A stretch of 64,000 nucleotides of DNA from Mucilaginibacter sp. (GCF_028288105.1 NZ_JAQBOI010000058.1:1-64000); one strand, 5' to 3'; shown: positions 1 through 12,805, numbered from the stretch's first letter. Notes: a model not told the origin generated them from the sequence alone. Made by a program: numbers and translations.

Positions 1-2
1 TA

Positions 3-707
3 ATTTCCGGCAAACAGCTTTTAGCCTGGGCCGAAAGCTATTCTTTGGATGAATTGCGCAACCCGCAGCAACTGCGTGATATTTTAACCGCCAATTACAA
101 ACAGGTAATTACAGGTTTACACGCTACCGGCTTCACCCTGTTCCCAAATAGCTTATTTGATAGCAACCGCATTAATGATATAGCCCGTTTACTTGACGTA
201 CACGAGACCGAGAAAATTTGTACAGAGGCGTTAGACAATCAAAACGTTATTATTTACAAGGTTGACGAAATATTAACCGATGCCACAAAAGACCTTGATA
301 ATAACCAAACTGTTTATACTGATGCCGGTTGGGTTAAATCTATAGCCAATAACCACCCTTTAAGCACCAACTTGTATTTACACATTGGCACCGATACCGT
401 ATCCTTTGTTAATTTCATAAATGGTAAGCTGCGTTTTTATAACACTTTTACGTTTAAGAACCACGAAGAGCTGGCTTATTTTTGCGCGCTGGTAGCAACC
501 GAACTGGAAATTAAACCCGAAGACATCCAACTGTTTGTTAGCGGGGATATTAACGATACCGATAGGTACTTCACTTACCTTAAAAACTTTTTTGGCGAGG
601 TAAACTTAAACGGCATACAAGTACTTGACCTGCCTGCACGCGTTGAATCTCATAAAATATTAGGCCTTGCGGCTTTATCGCTATGCGCATCATCGGAGGA
701 AAACTAA
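3..707 (+). CDS. DUF3822 family protein, 5' end truncated by window edge
   Basis: The frame stays open upstream of the listed TTG start to the window edge (ISGKQLLAWAESYSLDEL...). It overlaps the start of rsmD, a common Bacteroidota arrangement. Confidence 0.6.
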   Translation: MSGKQLLAWAESYSLDELRNPQQLRDILTANYKQVITGLHATGFTLFPNSLFDSNRINDIARLLDVHETEKICTEALDNQNVIIYKVDEILTDATKDLDNNQTVYTDAGWVKSIANNHPLSTNLYLHIGTDTVSFVNFINGKLRFYNTFTFKNHEELAYFCALVATELEIKPEDIQLFVSGDINDTDRYFTYLKNFFGEVNLNGIQVLDLPARVESHKILGLAALSLCASSEEN

Positions 708-1216
708 AGGGTTTAAGGCTTAATCCGCCAAAAAATTTACCGGTACGCCCAACTACTGATCTTGCAAAAGAGGCCCTGTTCAACATTCTGCAAAATCAAA
801 TCGAGTTTGAAGATATAAAAGTGCTCGACCTTTTTAGCGGTACAGGCAACATTGCTATGGAGTTTGCATCGCGCGGAGCGGAAAAAGTTACCGGCGTTGA
901 CCGCGCCATACAATGCGTACATTATTTAAAGGATGCATCGCGCCAGCATGGTTTAACGCAAATTGAAACCTTTAAGGCCGATGTGTTTAAATACCTGGAA
1001 CTTGAAACCGAGCAATACGACCTGATATTTGCCGACCCACCTTACGACCTGAACAAGATACCCGAGATACCCAAGATAGTATTTGAGAAAAACCTGCTGG
1101 TTGAAGGCGGGATGCTTATTGTTGAGCACCAATCGCTGCAAAACCTAAGTAACCACCCTGCCTTTGTGGAGCAGCGCAAATACGGGCATTCATCGTTCTC
1201 GTTCTTTAAAGCCTAA
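683..1216 (+). CDS. rsmD: 16S rRNA (guanine(966)-N(2))-methyltransferase RsmD
   Basis: [13 protein letters not shown] start, [23 protein letters not shown] motif, FADPPYDL catalytic motif. Confidence 0.93.
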   Translation: MRIIGGKLKGLRLNPPKNLPVRPTTDLAKEALFNILQNQIEFEDIKVLDLFSGTGNIAMEFASRGAEKVTGVDRAIQCVHYLKDASRQHGLTQIETFKADVFKYLELETEQYDLIFADPPYDLNKIPEIPKIVFEKNLLVEGGMLIVEHQSLQNLSNHPAFVEQRKYGHSSFSFFKA

Positions 1217-1229
1217 CCTATTCTTCATT

Positions 1230-1811
1230 ATGAATGAAAAAATAAGAAACCTGCAAACCACTGTCCTGTCAGATAATTGGTATGTGTTAAGAAAGGTAAC
1301 CTATGAATTTTTAGGTCGGGATGGCAAATGGCAGCAACACTCGCGCGAGGCTTACGACCGCGGTAATGGCGCTACTATATTGCTTTACAATAAAGCAAAC
1401 CAAACGGTGATACTTACCCGCCAATTTAGGATGCCTACTTACTTAAATGGTAACGAAAAGGGCTACATGATAGAAACCTGCGCGGGTTTACTGGATAAAG
1501 ATAACCCCGAAGATTGCATCCGTAAGGAAACAGAAGAAGAAACAGGCTACAAAATATCATCGGTACAAAAAGTATTTGAGGCGTATATGTCGCCTGGTTC
1601 GGTTACCGAGATATTATACTTTTTTACTGCCGAATACACTAAAGATATGAAAGTAAGCGATGGCGGTGGTTTAGAGGACGAAACCGAGCATATTGAGGTA
1701 TTGGAATTGCCATTTACCCAAGCGCTTGATATGGTAAAAAGCGGAGAGATAAAAGATGCCAAAACCATGATGCTGCTGCAATACGCGCAGATAAATGGGT
1801 TATTGGATTAA
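1230..1811 (+). CDS. NUDIX hydrolase, NudK/GDP-mannose pyrophosphatase-like
   Basis: NUDIX-like box ([22 protein letters not shown]). Likely start is ATG at 1230 (MNEKIRNLQ), downstream of the ORF-track start at 1164. Confidence 0.8.
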   Translation: MNEKIRNLQTTVLSDNWYVLRKVTYEFLGRDGKWQQHSREAYDRGNGATILLYNKANQTVILTRQFRMPTYLNGNEKGYMIETCAGLLDKDNPEDCIRKETEEETGYKISSVQKVFEAYMSPGSVTEILYFFTAEYTKDMKVSDGGGLEDETEHIEVLELPFTQALDMVKSGEIKDAKTMMLLQYAQINGLLD

Positions 1812-1818
1812 TTCCATG

Positions 1819-1918
1819 ATGTCATTTCGAACGATAGAGAGAAATCTTGTTATTACCTGCTTGTAGCCGATATGCTATTTCTAACAAGATTTCTCCTCGT
1901 ACCTCGTCGAAATGACAT
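1819..1918. repeat. 100-bp palindromic intergenic repeat element
   Basis: Outer arms ATGTCATTTCGA / TCGAAATGACAT and inner arms GAGAAATCTTGTT (1839-1851) / AACAAGATTTCTC (1883-1895) are perfect inverted repeats in the gap between the NUDIX gene and coaD. Confidence 0.8.
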
Positions 1919-1971
1919 ATCGTTATCATAATTATAATTACTTTTGAATAAGCAATAACGTTATCACTTAT

Positions 1972-2433
1972 ATGAAGATAGCCCTTTTCCCTGGCTCGTT
2001 TGACCCGGTTACCAAAGCCCACGTTGATATTGTAAAACGATCTGTAGGCTTGTTTGATAAAGTTTACATTGGCATTGGTGCAAACAGCAGTAAACAAGGT
2101 TTGCTTAGCGTTAGTAAACGCGAGGATATGCTGCGTGCCGTTTTCGCAAACGACGACAGGATCCATATTGTTGCTTATGACGGCCTAACCGTTGAATTTT
2201 GCAAAAGCATAGGTGCCGATTATATGATACGCGGTATACGTACCGTATCAGATTTTGAGTACGAAAAAGCCATAGCCCAAATGAACCACGCTTTAGAGCC
2301 CGCAATTGAAAGTATTTTTATTGTGAGCAAGCCGGGCTACTCATCCATCAGTTCCAGCATTGTACGAGAGATCATCCGGTACAATGGCGATGTTTCCCAG
2401 TTTATTCCGAAAGAAGCTTTGCCATATTTGTAA
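1972..2433 (+). CDS. coaD: phosphopantetheine adenylyltransferase
   Basis: MKIALFPGSFDPVTKAHVDIVKRS and YMIRGIRTVSDFEYEKAIAQMN motifs. Confidence 0.95.
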   Translation: MKIALFPGSFDPVTKAHVDIVKRSVGLFDKVYIGIGANSSKQGLLSVSKREDMLRAVFANDDRIHIVAYDGLTVEFCKSIGADYMIRGIRTVSDFEYEKAIAQMNHALEPAIESIFIVSKPGYSSISSSIVREIIRYNGDVSQFIPKEALPYL

Positions 2434-3040
2434 TAAAGCCTTCCTTTTCCAGCACATCTATGATAGACGGGAACGTGTTTTTCACTATAGTGGCTACATC
2501 TTCCTTTTTAAACCAGCGCACATCCGTAATACCTTCTTCTAACTGGGGTACTAATTTGGTCTTGCCCTTATAGCCCATTTTAAACCAATGCGTTTTTTTC
2601 AGCACTACTTCGCCTTTATAGATATAGGTATGGTAGGTTTTGCAGATCTTTTCTTCCAGGGTGTTTACCTTAATGCCACACTCCTCCTCTACTTCGCGCA
2701 CGGCAGCTACTTTGGTCTTTTCTTTTTTCTCTATCTTACCTTTTGGCAAATCCCATTTATCGTTACGATAAATGAAAAGATGTTCGCCGTTCTGGTTGAT
2801 CACCAACCCACCCGCGGCTTCAATTACCGCGCTGTTTTTTATAACTTTTTTCAGGAAAGCTTTTGCATCATCGCAAAGCACATAAAATAATTTGCCCGGT
2901 TGTTTATCCACCCAATGGTAAACAATTTTTAAATCAAAGTGCTCACCATCAACCTTTTGATATAGCGCCACATTTTTGGGTGTTTTCACGGTGAGTAAAA
3001 TCACTTTTTCGTTAATATAAATTCTGTATTTTTGAGCCAT
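2402..3040 (-). CDS. NUDIX domain-containing protein
   Basis: NUDIX box GKIEKKEKTKVAAVREVEEECGI. Likely start is MAQKYRIYINEK at 3040 rather than the ORF-track start 3175. The 3' end overlaps coaD convergently. Confidence 0.85.
   Translation of the reverse strand: MAQKYRIYINEKVILLTVKTPKNVALYQKVDGEHFDLKIVYHWVDKQPGKLFYVLCDDAKAFLKKVIKNSAVIEAAGGLVINQNGEHLFIYRNDKWDLPKGKIEKKEKTKVAAVREVEEECGIKVNTLEEKICKTYHTYIYKGEVVLKKTHWFKMGYKGKTKLVPQLEEGITDVRWFKKEDVATIVKNTFPSIIDVLEKEGFITNMAKLLSE
3027..3034 (+). promoter_or_regulatory. candidate Bacteroidota -7 promoter element (TATTTTTG) for pyrE
   Basis: Matches TAnnTTTG 5 nt upstream of the pyrE ATG. It also lies within the first codons of the divergent NUDIX gene, so chance is possible. 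Confidence 0.4.
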
Positions 3041-3680
3041 GTTTACTAATAGTGAGACCGAACAGCAAGTAGCGGAATTTCTGCTGCAAATTAAAGCAAT
3101 AAAATTACAACCTAATAATCCTTTTACATGGGCTTCCGGCTGGAAATCCCCAATATATTGTGATAACCGTATCACGTTATCGCATCCTACTATCCGTACT
3201 TACATCCGTCAGCAATTAACATCGGCCATACAGGAAGAGTTTGGCTCGGTTGGCTGTATTGCGGGTGTAGCTACCGCGGGTATCCCACAAGGTGCATTGG
3301 TTGCACAAGAAATGGGCTTACCGTTCATTTATGTTCGCGCGAAAGCTAAAGAGCATGGCACTGGCAGCTTAATAGAGGGCGAAATATCACCGGGCCAGCG
3401 TGTGGTGGTAATTGAAGATCTGATATCTACCGGCAAAAGCAGCTTACAGGCTGTTCATGCGCTGCGCGATGCCGGTTACACAGTTGCCGGCCTTGCTGCA
3501 ATTTTTAGCTATGGTTTTGATATAGCGACCGAAAACTTTAAAGAAGCTAAATGCCCGTTCATTACTCTATCTAACTATAATGCATTATTAAAGTATGCCG
3601 AGCAGCACAATTATATTTCTGCTGCCGATACCGAAGTATTAAAAAAATGGCGCACACAACCCTCAACCTGGGGACAATAA
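3039..3680 (+). CDS. pyrE: orotate phosphoribosyltransferase
   Basis: LQPNNPFTWASGWKSPIYCDNR, PRPP-binding loop VVVIEDLISTGKSS. Confidence 0.95.
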   Translation: MFTNSETEQQVAEFLLQIKAIKLQPNNPFTWASGWKSPIYCDNRITLSHPTIRTYIRQQLTSAIQEEFGSVGCIAGVATAGIPQGALVAQEMGLPFIYVRAKAKEHGTGSLIEGEISPGQRVVVIEDLISTGKSSLQAVHALRDAGYTVAGLAAIFSYGFDIATENFKEAKCPFITLSNYNALLKYAEQHNYISAADTEVLKKWRTQPSTWGQ

Positions 3681-3687
3681 TATTATT

Positions 3688-4083
3688 ATGAGTGTTTTTG
3701 AAAGTACAGTTACTGTTAACAAACCAATAGCACAGGTTTATTCGTTTTTAGCTGATATGAACAACCATCGCAAGCTAATGCCCAATAATATTACCGATTG
3801 GACATCAACCACTGATGTGGCCAGCTTTAATATTCAAAACATCACCAAGCTTTCGATAAAGATAGATGAACGTGTGGCCGATAGCCTTATCAGGATTATC
3901 CCTGCAGAAAAACCGCCGTTTGATGTAGAATTGAAATGGGAATTAAGGGAGGCCGGTAATGCGACACAGGCTGTGTTCACTATTACTGCAGACCTTAATA
4001 TGATGATGAAGATGCTTGCTTCGGGGCAGCTAAAAAAGCTTGTCGACGAGGAAACAACTAACTTAGCAAACCTGCTAAATTAG
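3688..4083 (+). CDS. SRPBCC family protein
   Basis: START/SRPBCC-like N-terminus (FESTVTVNKPIAQVYSFLADMNNHRKLMP), directly downstream of pyrE. Confidence 0.75.
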   Translation: MSVFESTVTVNKPIAQVYSFLADMNNHRKLMPNNITDWTSTTDVASFNIQNITKLSIKIDERVADSLIRIIPAEKPPFDVELKWELREAGNATQAVFTITADLNMMMKMLASGQLKKLVDEETTNLANLLN

Positions 4084-4401
4084 TTGAGCCTCGTTTTTCC
4101 GTGGGCTAAGACCGTTTAACTTTTAAGTGGTGCACTACCACCAGTGCATTTACAATAAACAGGCTTGTTAATACAATAGTCATATAAATTAATTTAAGGG
4201 TAAACACTTGTACGTATCCTATTGCCCAATTGTTACTTCAAAAAACAATTTAATTGTATTTTATTTATTACAATGAAATAATATTCCTAAAAAGAAACTT
4301 TTTACTGTGTACGAAACATTAAAAATTCAAAACCTGTCGGCCTTAAGAAGATTAATCCCGACAAAACATTAAATATCTAAAATATTCTAAGGTTAAAATA
4401 A

Positions 4402-6072
<1,671 letters not shown>

Positions 6073-6104
6073 CTAATAGGGCAACAAACACGTCTTACGC
6101 CTAT

Positions 6105-6929
6105 ATGAAACGTATACTGTTTGTTGCCCTTTTTCTTATCCCCTCCCTGTTTGCTAATGCCCAGATATTTGAAGGTCTTGTAAAAGATGCCAAAACCAAT
6201 TTGCCGTTACCATATGTTAATGTTGGTATTATAGGCAAAAGCGTAGGTACCGTTACCGATAGCGCGGGCCGTTATAAGCTTAATTTAGCAAACCATGATA
6301 CCGATAGCTTAAAACTATCGATGATCGGCTATAAGGCCCTCACCTACCAGGTAGCAAACTTTTTAAAGAATGCTAACACACATAAAACCTTATTACTACA
6401 ACCTGCTGTTACCCAGTTAAAAGAGGTAAAGGTTAATAACCACAAGTGGAAAGAGGTGATATTAGGCAATACCACACAATCCAAATCAAGCAACGCAGGT
6501 TTCAGGGATAATAGATTGGGATATGAGATAGGATCCATCATTAAGATAAAAAAATCGCCCATCTACATAAAACAGTTCAACACTGCTATTGCAAGCGAGA
6601 TAACAGACTCTGTAAAACTTAGGCTTAATTTCTATTCGGTGAAAGATGGCATGCCTGATCAATTGCTGCAAAATCAAAATATATTTGTAACCGTAAAAAA
6701 AGGCCAGCAAAATTTGAATGTTAACCTTGAGCCATATAACATTTATGTTGATGACAAGTTTTTTGTAAGCCTGGAGTGGATCCAGAACGCGAAAGGCCAT
6801 GGCGTTATGTTCTCGGCTAATTTAAGTTTATTTGGCGGCGGCTCTATTATATCCCGCGACACCAGTCAAGATAAATGGGAAAAAGTTAGTATTGCCGGCA
6901 TTGGCTTTAATGTGCTGGCCGAATATTAA
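6105..6929 (+). CDS. carboxypeptidase-like regulatory domain protein (CarboxypepD_reg-like), secreted
   Basis: Signal peptide, then FEGLVKDAKTNLPLPYVNVGIIGKSVGTVTDSAGRYKL. Confidence 0.75.
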   Translation: MKRILFVALFLIPSLFANAQIFEGLVKDAKTNLPLPYVNVGIIGKSVGTVTDSAGRYKLNLANHDTDSLKLSMIGYKALTYQVANFLKNANTHKTLLLQPAVTQLKEVKVNNHKWKEVILGNTTQSKSSNAGFRDNRLGYEIGSIIKIKKSPIYIKQFNTAIASEITDSVKLRLNFYSVKDGMPDQLLQNQNIFVTVKKGQQNLNVNLEPYNIYVDDKFFVSLEWIQNAKGHGVMFSANLSLFGGGSIISRDTSQDKWEKVSIAGIGFNVLAEY

Positions 6930-7286
6930 AGAAATTCCCCTACGACTTCCAATAGCCCCCCCGCAAAATAGGCTATGCTAAGGCTAAAAGCCCTTCAGCA
7001 CTTGCTTTCTTCCTTCTTCTATAAACAAACCAAAAGTTTAACCCTAAGTAGTTATCGCTATACCTCGGGGGATGACATAATAAGTGTAAATAACAGGATT
7101 AATAAGGTCCAATTTTACAATCAAGATAGTTGCAGCTGGTGATATTCAAATAAATCAGCAAAATATCCCTCGTCACATCATACCTCAATTTTGTGCCTTT
7201 TTATGTGTACATGGTTGCTAAATAAGTCGTGTAAATTTGTTTAAAAGTTAAAATTACACCTTTAAGAAACCTTCAATTCCTAAGCT

Positions 7287-8381
7287 ATGAAAAATATATT
7301 CCTAACAGGAGCTGTAATAATGCTCTTATTAATATCCTGCAAAAAAGATTTGGGCATTTCAGCAGACGGCTTAAAGGCAGATAATAAAAATATTGCCCTG
7401 GCAAGCCCCGACCCAACATTTACCACGGTAAGCAATTACCTTGGAAACGGCGCAGAGGAAGTCTTAAATGGCCCCCTGAACATCGCGAGAGCTAACTTAC
7501 CTAATGATATAGCTATCGGCCCTGATGGTTATATTTACTTTACTGACGTCGGAGGTTACACGATACGGAAGATTAGCCCGGATGGGATTGTAAGCAACTT
7601 TGCGGGGAGTGGTGTAATTGGTAATTGCAATGGCCCTGCTTTAAAAGCGCAAATAGGGATCCCACAAGCTATCGTGGTTACTAATGACGGCATTATGTAC
7701 ATGTGTGACGTATTATCCAGCAAAATACGGAAGATTGAGAATGGGATAGTTACTACTTTGGCGGGCTCTCCTGCGCAGGAAATTGGAGACGTTGATGGCG
7801 TAGGTCTGCAGGCAAGGTTTCAAGGACCCACCGGCATAGCCCTGGGTCCCGATGGTTCATTGTATGTGACAGATGCAGGTAACCACAAGATAAAGAAAGT
7901 TACGCCGGCGGGTGTTGTAACAACGATTGCCGGGAGTACCGAAGGATTTGCCGATGGCCCGGCTTTACTTGCTAAATTTTATTTACCTATTGACCTGGTA
8001 GTTCTTGAAGATGGTACAATCGTAGTAACCGATGGTCAGGATCATAAGATCAGGAAAATAAGCCCTGCCGGGGTAGTAAGCACTTTTGTAGGCGGAGTAG
8101 AGGGAGATGCTGATGGCTTGGGCACAAGCGCCAAAATCAGCGCCCCGACGGGCATCACTTTAGCACCGAATGGCACGATTTATTTTTCTGACAGCCACAA
8201 TCACAAGATCCGTAAAATCTCACCATCGGGATTGGTAACAACTGTTGCCGGTAGTGAGCAAGGATTTTTGGACGGCCCTGTATTGCAGGCAAGGTTTACA
8301 TTGCCGCAAGGGTTGGTGTGTTTAAATGACCTGATATATGTTTGTGATTTTGGAAACAACCGCATTAGAAAGATAGAATAA
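7287..8381 (+). CDS. NHL-repeat lipoprotein
   Basis: Lipobox LLISCKKD; repeated GPDG.IYFTD...IRKISP.G.V.T.AGS blades. Confidence 0.88.
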   Translation: MKNIFLTGAVIMLLLISCKKDLGISADGLKADNKNIALASPDPTFTTVSNYLGNGAEEVLNGPLNIARANLPNDIAIGPDGYIYFTDVGGYTIRKISPDGIVSNFAGSGVIGNCNGPALKAQIGIPQAIVVTNDGIMYMCDVLSSKIRKIENGIVTTLAGSPAQEIGDVDGVGLQARFQGPTGIALGPDGSLYVTDAGNHKIKKVTPAGVVTTIAGSTEGFADGPALLAKFYLPIDLVVLEDGTIVVTDGQDHKIRKISPAGVVSTFVGGVEGDADGLGTSAKISAPTGITLAPNGTIYFSDSHNHKIRKISPSGLVTTVAGSEQGFLDGPVLQARFTLPQGLVCLNDLIYVCDFGNNRIRKIE

Positions 8382-8450
8382 AATCCCTTTCAAGCCGGCT
8401 CGAAAAAGATAACAACAAAACAACCACGGAACATCATTAATTCTTAGGCT

Positions 8451-9560
8451 ATGAAAAATATATATTTAACAGGAGCTGTAATGATGCTCTTACTATCCTC
8501 GTGCAAAAAAGATTTGGGCATTCCAGCAGACGGCTTACAAGCAGATAATAAAAATACTATTCTGGCCACTCCCGACCCAACATTTACTACGGTAAGCACT
8601 TACCTTGGAGACGGCAGGCGTGAAACTTTAGATGGGCCTCTGAACATTGCAAGGACTTCTCAACCTATTGCAATTACTAACGGCCCGGATGGTTCTTTAT
8701 ATTTTTCGGCACTTCGGGGCTCCAAAATACGGAAGATCAGCCCGGATGGGATTGTAAGCACCATTGCCGGAAGCGGTGTATTTGGTTATTGCGACGGCCC
8801 TGCTTTAAAAGCGCAATTCAGTTCTATGGGGCCACTTGTAGTTACTAACGACGGCATTATATACATGAGTGACGGAGTGTATAACAAAATACGGAAAATT
8901 GAAAATGGAATGGTTACTACTTTTGCAGGCTCTACTGCAGGTTCTCCAGATGGCACCCGCGGAGACGTGGATGGCGTAGGTCAGCAGGCAAGGTTTTATG
9001 GGCCCGCCGGCATAGTCTTAGCTCCCGATGGCTCATTGTATGTTGCAGATTCATATAACCACAAGATCAAGAAAATTACGCCGGCGGGTGTTGTAACAAC
9101 AATTGCCGGAAGTACGGATGGATCTGCCGATGGCCCGGCTTTACTTGCCAAATTTGTTCATCCTTATGCCATAGTAATTCTTGAGGATGGTACGATTGTA
9201 GTGGTTGATAGCAACGATCACAAGATCAGGAAAATAAGCCCTGCAGGGGTAGTAAGCACTTTTGCAGGGGGAGCAGAGGGATATGCTGATGGTTTGGGCA
9301 CAAGCGCCAAATTTAGCAGCCCAAGTGGCATAGCTTTAGCACCAAATGGCACGTTATATATATCTGATAATGGAAATCAAAGGATACGTAAAATTTCGAC
9401 ATCGGGATTGGTAACCACTATTGCAGGTGGTGCACTAAGTGGTTTCCAGGATGGCCCTATATTACAGGCAAGGTTTAGTTACCCTGAAGGACTGTTGTAT
9501 TTAAATAACGCGATCTATATTTGTGATGTATATAACAACCGCATTAGAAAAATCGAATAA
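8451..9560 (+). CDS. NHL-repeat lipoprotein, paralogue of the preceding gene
   Basis: Highly similar to 7287..8381 along its whole length; lipobox LLSSCKKD. Confidence 0.88.
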   Translation: MKNIYLTGAVMMLLLSSCKKDLGIPADGLQADNKNTILATPDPTFTTVSTYLGDGRRETLDGPLNIARTSQPIAITNGPDGSLYFSALRGSKIRKISPDGIVSTIAGSGVFGYCDGPALKAQFSSMGPLVVTNDGIIYMSDGVYNKIRKIENGMVTTFAGSTAGSPDGTRGDVDGVGQQARFYGPAGIVLAPDGSLYVADSYNHKIKKITPAGVVTTIAGSTDGSADGPALLAKFVHPYAIVILEDGTIVVVDSNDHKIRKISPAGVVSTFAGGAEGYADGLGTSAKFSSPSGIALAPNGTLYISDNGNQRIRKISTSGLVTTIAGGALSGFQDGPILQARFSYPEGLLYLNNAIYICDVYNNRIRKIE

Positions 9561-9839
9561 AAGCAAAATAGCCGGCTCGAACTATTTAAGAAAGTGGACA
9601 ATCTCGATAACGAAATACTTCCTCTATAAAAACCTAATCTTTAAAATTCTTGAATTAGTCAGGTAGCTATAAAGCATCAATAGCGAAGTGTACCTTGTAA
9701 GAAGGAATTTTTATTTACAAGGCAAGTTTATAGTATTGCATAAAATTAATTGCCAATCAGGTTTATTTGCAAGCTGTTTACATATCAAAACTATTGTAAG
9801 AGAAAAGATAAAAACATTAGTAGTTACCGCTATAGATTG

Positions 9840-9847
9840 TATATTTG
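9840..9847 (+). promoter_or_regulatory. candidate -7 promoter element (TATATTTG) for tRNA-Lys
   Basis: TAnnTTTG match 24 nt upstream of the tRNA 5' end. Confidence 0.5.
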
Positions 9848-9871
9848 CATCCCCAACAAAAATGCATTCAT

Positions 9872-9947
9872 GACTTGGTAGCTCAGCTGGTAGAGCAACT
9901 GACTCTTAATCAGTGGGTCGAGGGTTCGAACCCCTCCCAGGTCACCA
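9872..9947 (+). tRNA. tRNA-Lys (anticodon CTT), CCA encoded
   Basis: Full cloverleaf: acceptor GACTTGG/CCAGGTC, D arm GCTCAGCTGGTAGAGC, anticodon stem-loop ACTGA-CTCTTAA-TCAGT, T arm GAGGGTTCGAACCCCTC, terminal ACCA. Confidence 0.95.
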
Positions 9948-10397
9948 ATCAAAAGCTTTAGAACTTATGTTTTAAGGCTTTTTTTGCTTAACGTATGAAC
10001 CGGTAAATAAATCAACACAGCATTACTACTACACCTACAGCTTCCACATTTAACCTAACCCAAACTATAACTCTCACTTAGTTCGGACTATTATTGTATA
10101 GACTTATCAATTCCAGAAAATATAATTATTGGACAGAGCGTAGGTGAAATCTCTAAAACACATTTTTTAATAATTAGTAACGGCGTGGCTTTAAACCTTC
10201 CGAGACACGTTTATGAAAAAGCACCACTTTACAGTGAATTTCTCTAATCTGTGATAAATATCGTATAGGTGAACAGAAAGGTTGTGTATTAAAAAAAATA
10301 GTTAATATTTAACTTTAGGGTAATAATACGCCATAGTAATTAACCGGACGTCAATTAAAATTAACCAAATATCTTAAACCTTTAAATCACTTAAGTT

Positions 10398-11522
10398 ATG
10401 AAAAAAGCACTATTGGCCATACTTGCTGTTGGCCTGCTGGCAGCGTCCTGTAAAAAGGATATGAAAACTGACGGCATTAAACCGGTAACCATTGATGCAA
10501 ATGCAAAGAAGTATAAAGTAAACTTTGCAGTCAGTCAATTTTCGCAAACGGTAGGCAATATCGATTTACACAAAGCATCGCAGCTAATGTCCACTAAATC
10601 GCTGGCTGCTGATACCTCAACGCTTAGTAAAGCTATAAATCAGTATTTTTACCTGGTTTATGATGCCAATGGAAAAGAGGTAAAAAGAATTTTCCGTACA
10701 GCCCAGAACTCAGGATTTCAGGATATTTTTCATGAAGATGGTAAGGAATACAATAGCCCGACATTACCAGGATTAGAAATAGGTGCAACTACAGCAAATC
10801 CGTTTAATGTAATTACCGACTCGTTGGCAGCCGGCTCCTATACCATTGTCGTAACCGGTTCTAACAAAGAACTTGGAATCAATAATGATGACATTAACGA
10901 TTTTGAATCTGACTTTACATTTTACAATCCGCTATTACCTCCCTTAAATCGCGATTCTTCATCAAGAGCTGCTGTATATGTAGGTCAGGGATTAGATCCT
11001 CTGCCCCGATCGCAGGAAATCTACTTTGGCAAAATACAGATTACTGTGGGTAATCAGAACAGTACGCAAAGCATTTGTATAAATCGTATTGTTGGGCAGC
11101 TTGAACTTAATTTGGAAGAGTCCATACCAAATAATGTAGCTTATATAGGTGTGGCACGGGAGGGTGAATTAGAAGGTTATTTATTTTACAATGAAGTACC
11201 TTTTGGATATACTTTTTTAGCTGATCAACCGATAAATCAGGATGCTGAAGTCGGCCAAATCAATGCGTCTGATAGAGGGAAACCTAACTATAAAACTGAC
11301 CGGTTTGTTGTGAATACTGTAACGCCTATTAATGTTAAACTAATTGCTTTAGATGCCAGCTTTAACGTTATAGTTCAAAAGACTGTTCCTAATGTAAGGA
11401 TCTATAAAAATAAACGAACCATAATATCCGGTAAGTTATTTAGTACAGGCCCGGCTTCGCAGCAGTTTACTATCAATGCTAACCAAGCCTGGGCACCAGA
11501 TGCGCCTGTAATTCACTTTTAA
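10398..11522 (+). CDS. lipoprotein, fimbrillin-like (FimB/Mfa2-type?)
   Basis: Lipobox LLAASCKKD; LNRIVGQLELNLEESIPNNVAYI core; paralogue of 15001..16118. Confidence 0.5.
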   Translation: MKKALLAILAVGLLAASCKKDMKTDGIKPVTIDANAKKYKVNFAVSQFSQTVGNIDLHKASQLMSTKSLAADTSTLSKAINQYFYLVYDANGKEVKRIFRTAQNSGFQDIFHEDGKEYNSPTLPGLEIGATTANPFNVITDSLAAGSYTIVVTGSNKELGINNDDINDFESDFTFYNPLLPPLNRDSSSRAAVYVGQGLDPLPRSQEIYFGKIQITVGNQNSTQSICINRIVGQLELNLEESIPNNVAYIGVAREGELEGYLFYNEVPFGYTFLADQPINQDAEVGQINASDRGKPNYKTDRFVVNTVTPINVKLIALDASFNVIVQKTVPNVRIYKNKRTIISGKLFSTGPASQQFTINANQAWAPDAPVIHF

Positions 11523-11550
11523 TTAAGAGCTTCAACCCTATGCAAATTAG

Positions 11551-11578
11551 ACCCTGCTTGCGTAAAGCAGGGTTTTGT
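11551..11578 (+). terminator. Rho-independent-like terminator
   Basis: Perfect 9-bp stem ACCCTGCTT-GCGTA-AAGCAGGGT followed by TTTGTTATTG. Confidence 0.7.
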
Positions 11579-11782
11579 TATTGTGCATTTGCTATAAAAC
11601 AAAGGCTAATGCCTTACCGGCGATTTGTGATCGCAGAAACTACTGAACATATTTTATCCAACCGATGCGCTTAACATAGTACCTGTTTTTAAGAAATTTC
11701 TGCGGTTTTGATTTTCCATATCTAATGGTGTTGTTGTAATATTTAGTGTTTTAATTTCACACCGGTGTTCAATCCCTCGAGT

Positions 11783-12805
<1,023 letters not shown>

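Noticed and set aside
9688-9873. 61-aa ORF just upstream of the tRNA-Lys
   Set aside because: No start context or recognisable family; it ends inside the tRNA promoter and 5' end and looks like chance.
9561-10397. Possible genomic-island insertion at the tRNA-Lys 3' end
   Set aside because: No integrase, and I found no duplicated tRNA 3' end downstream in the window.
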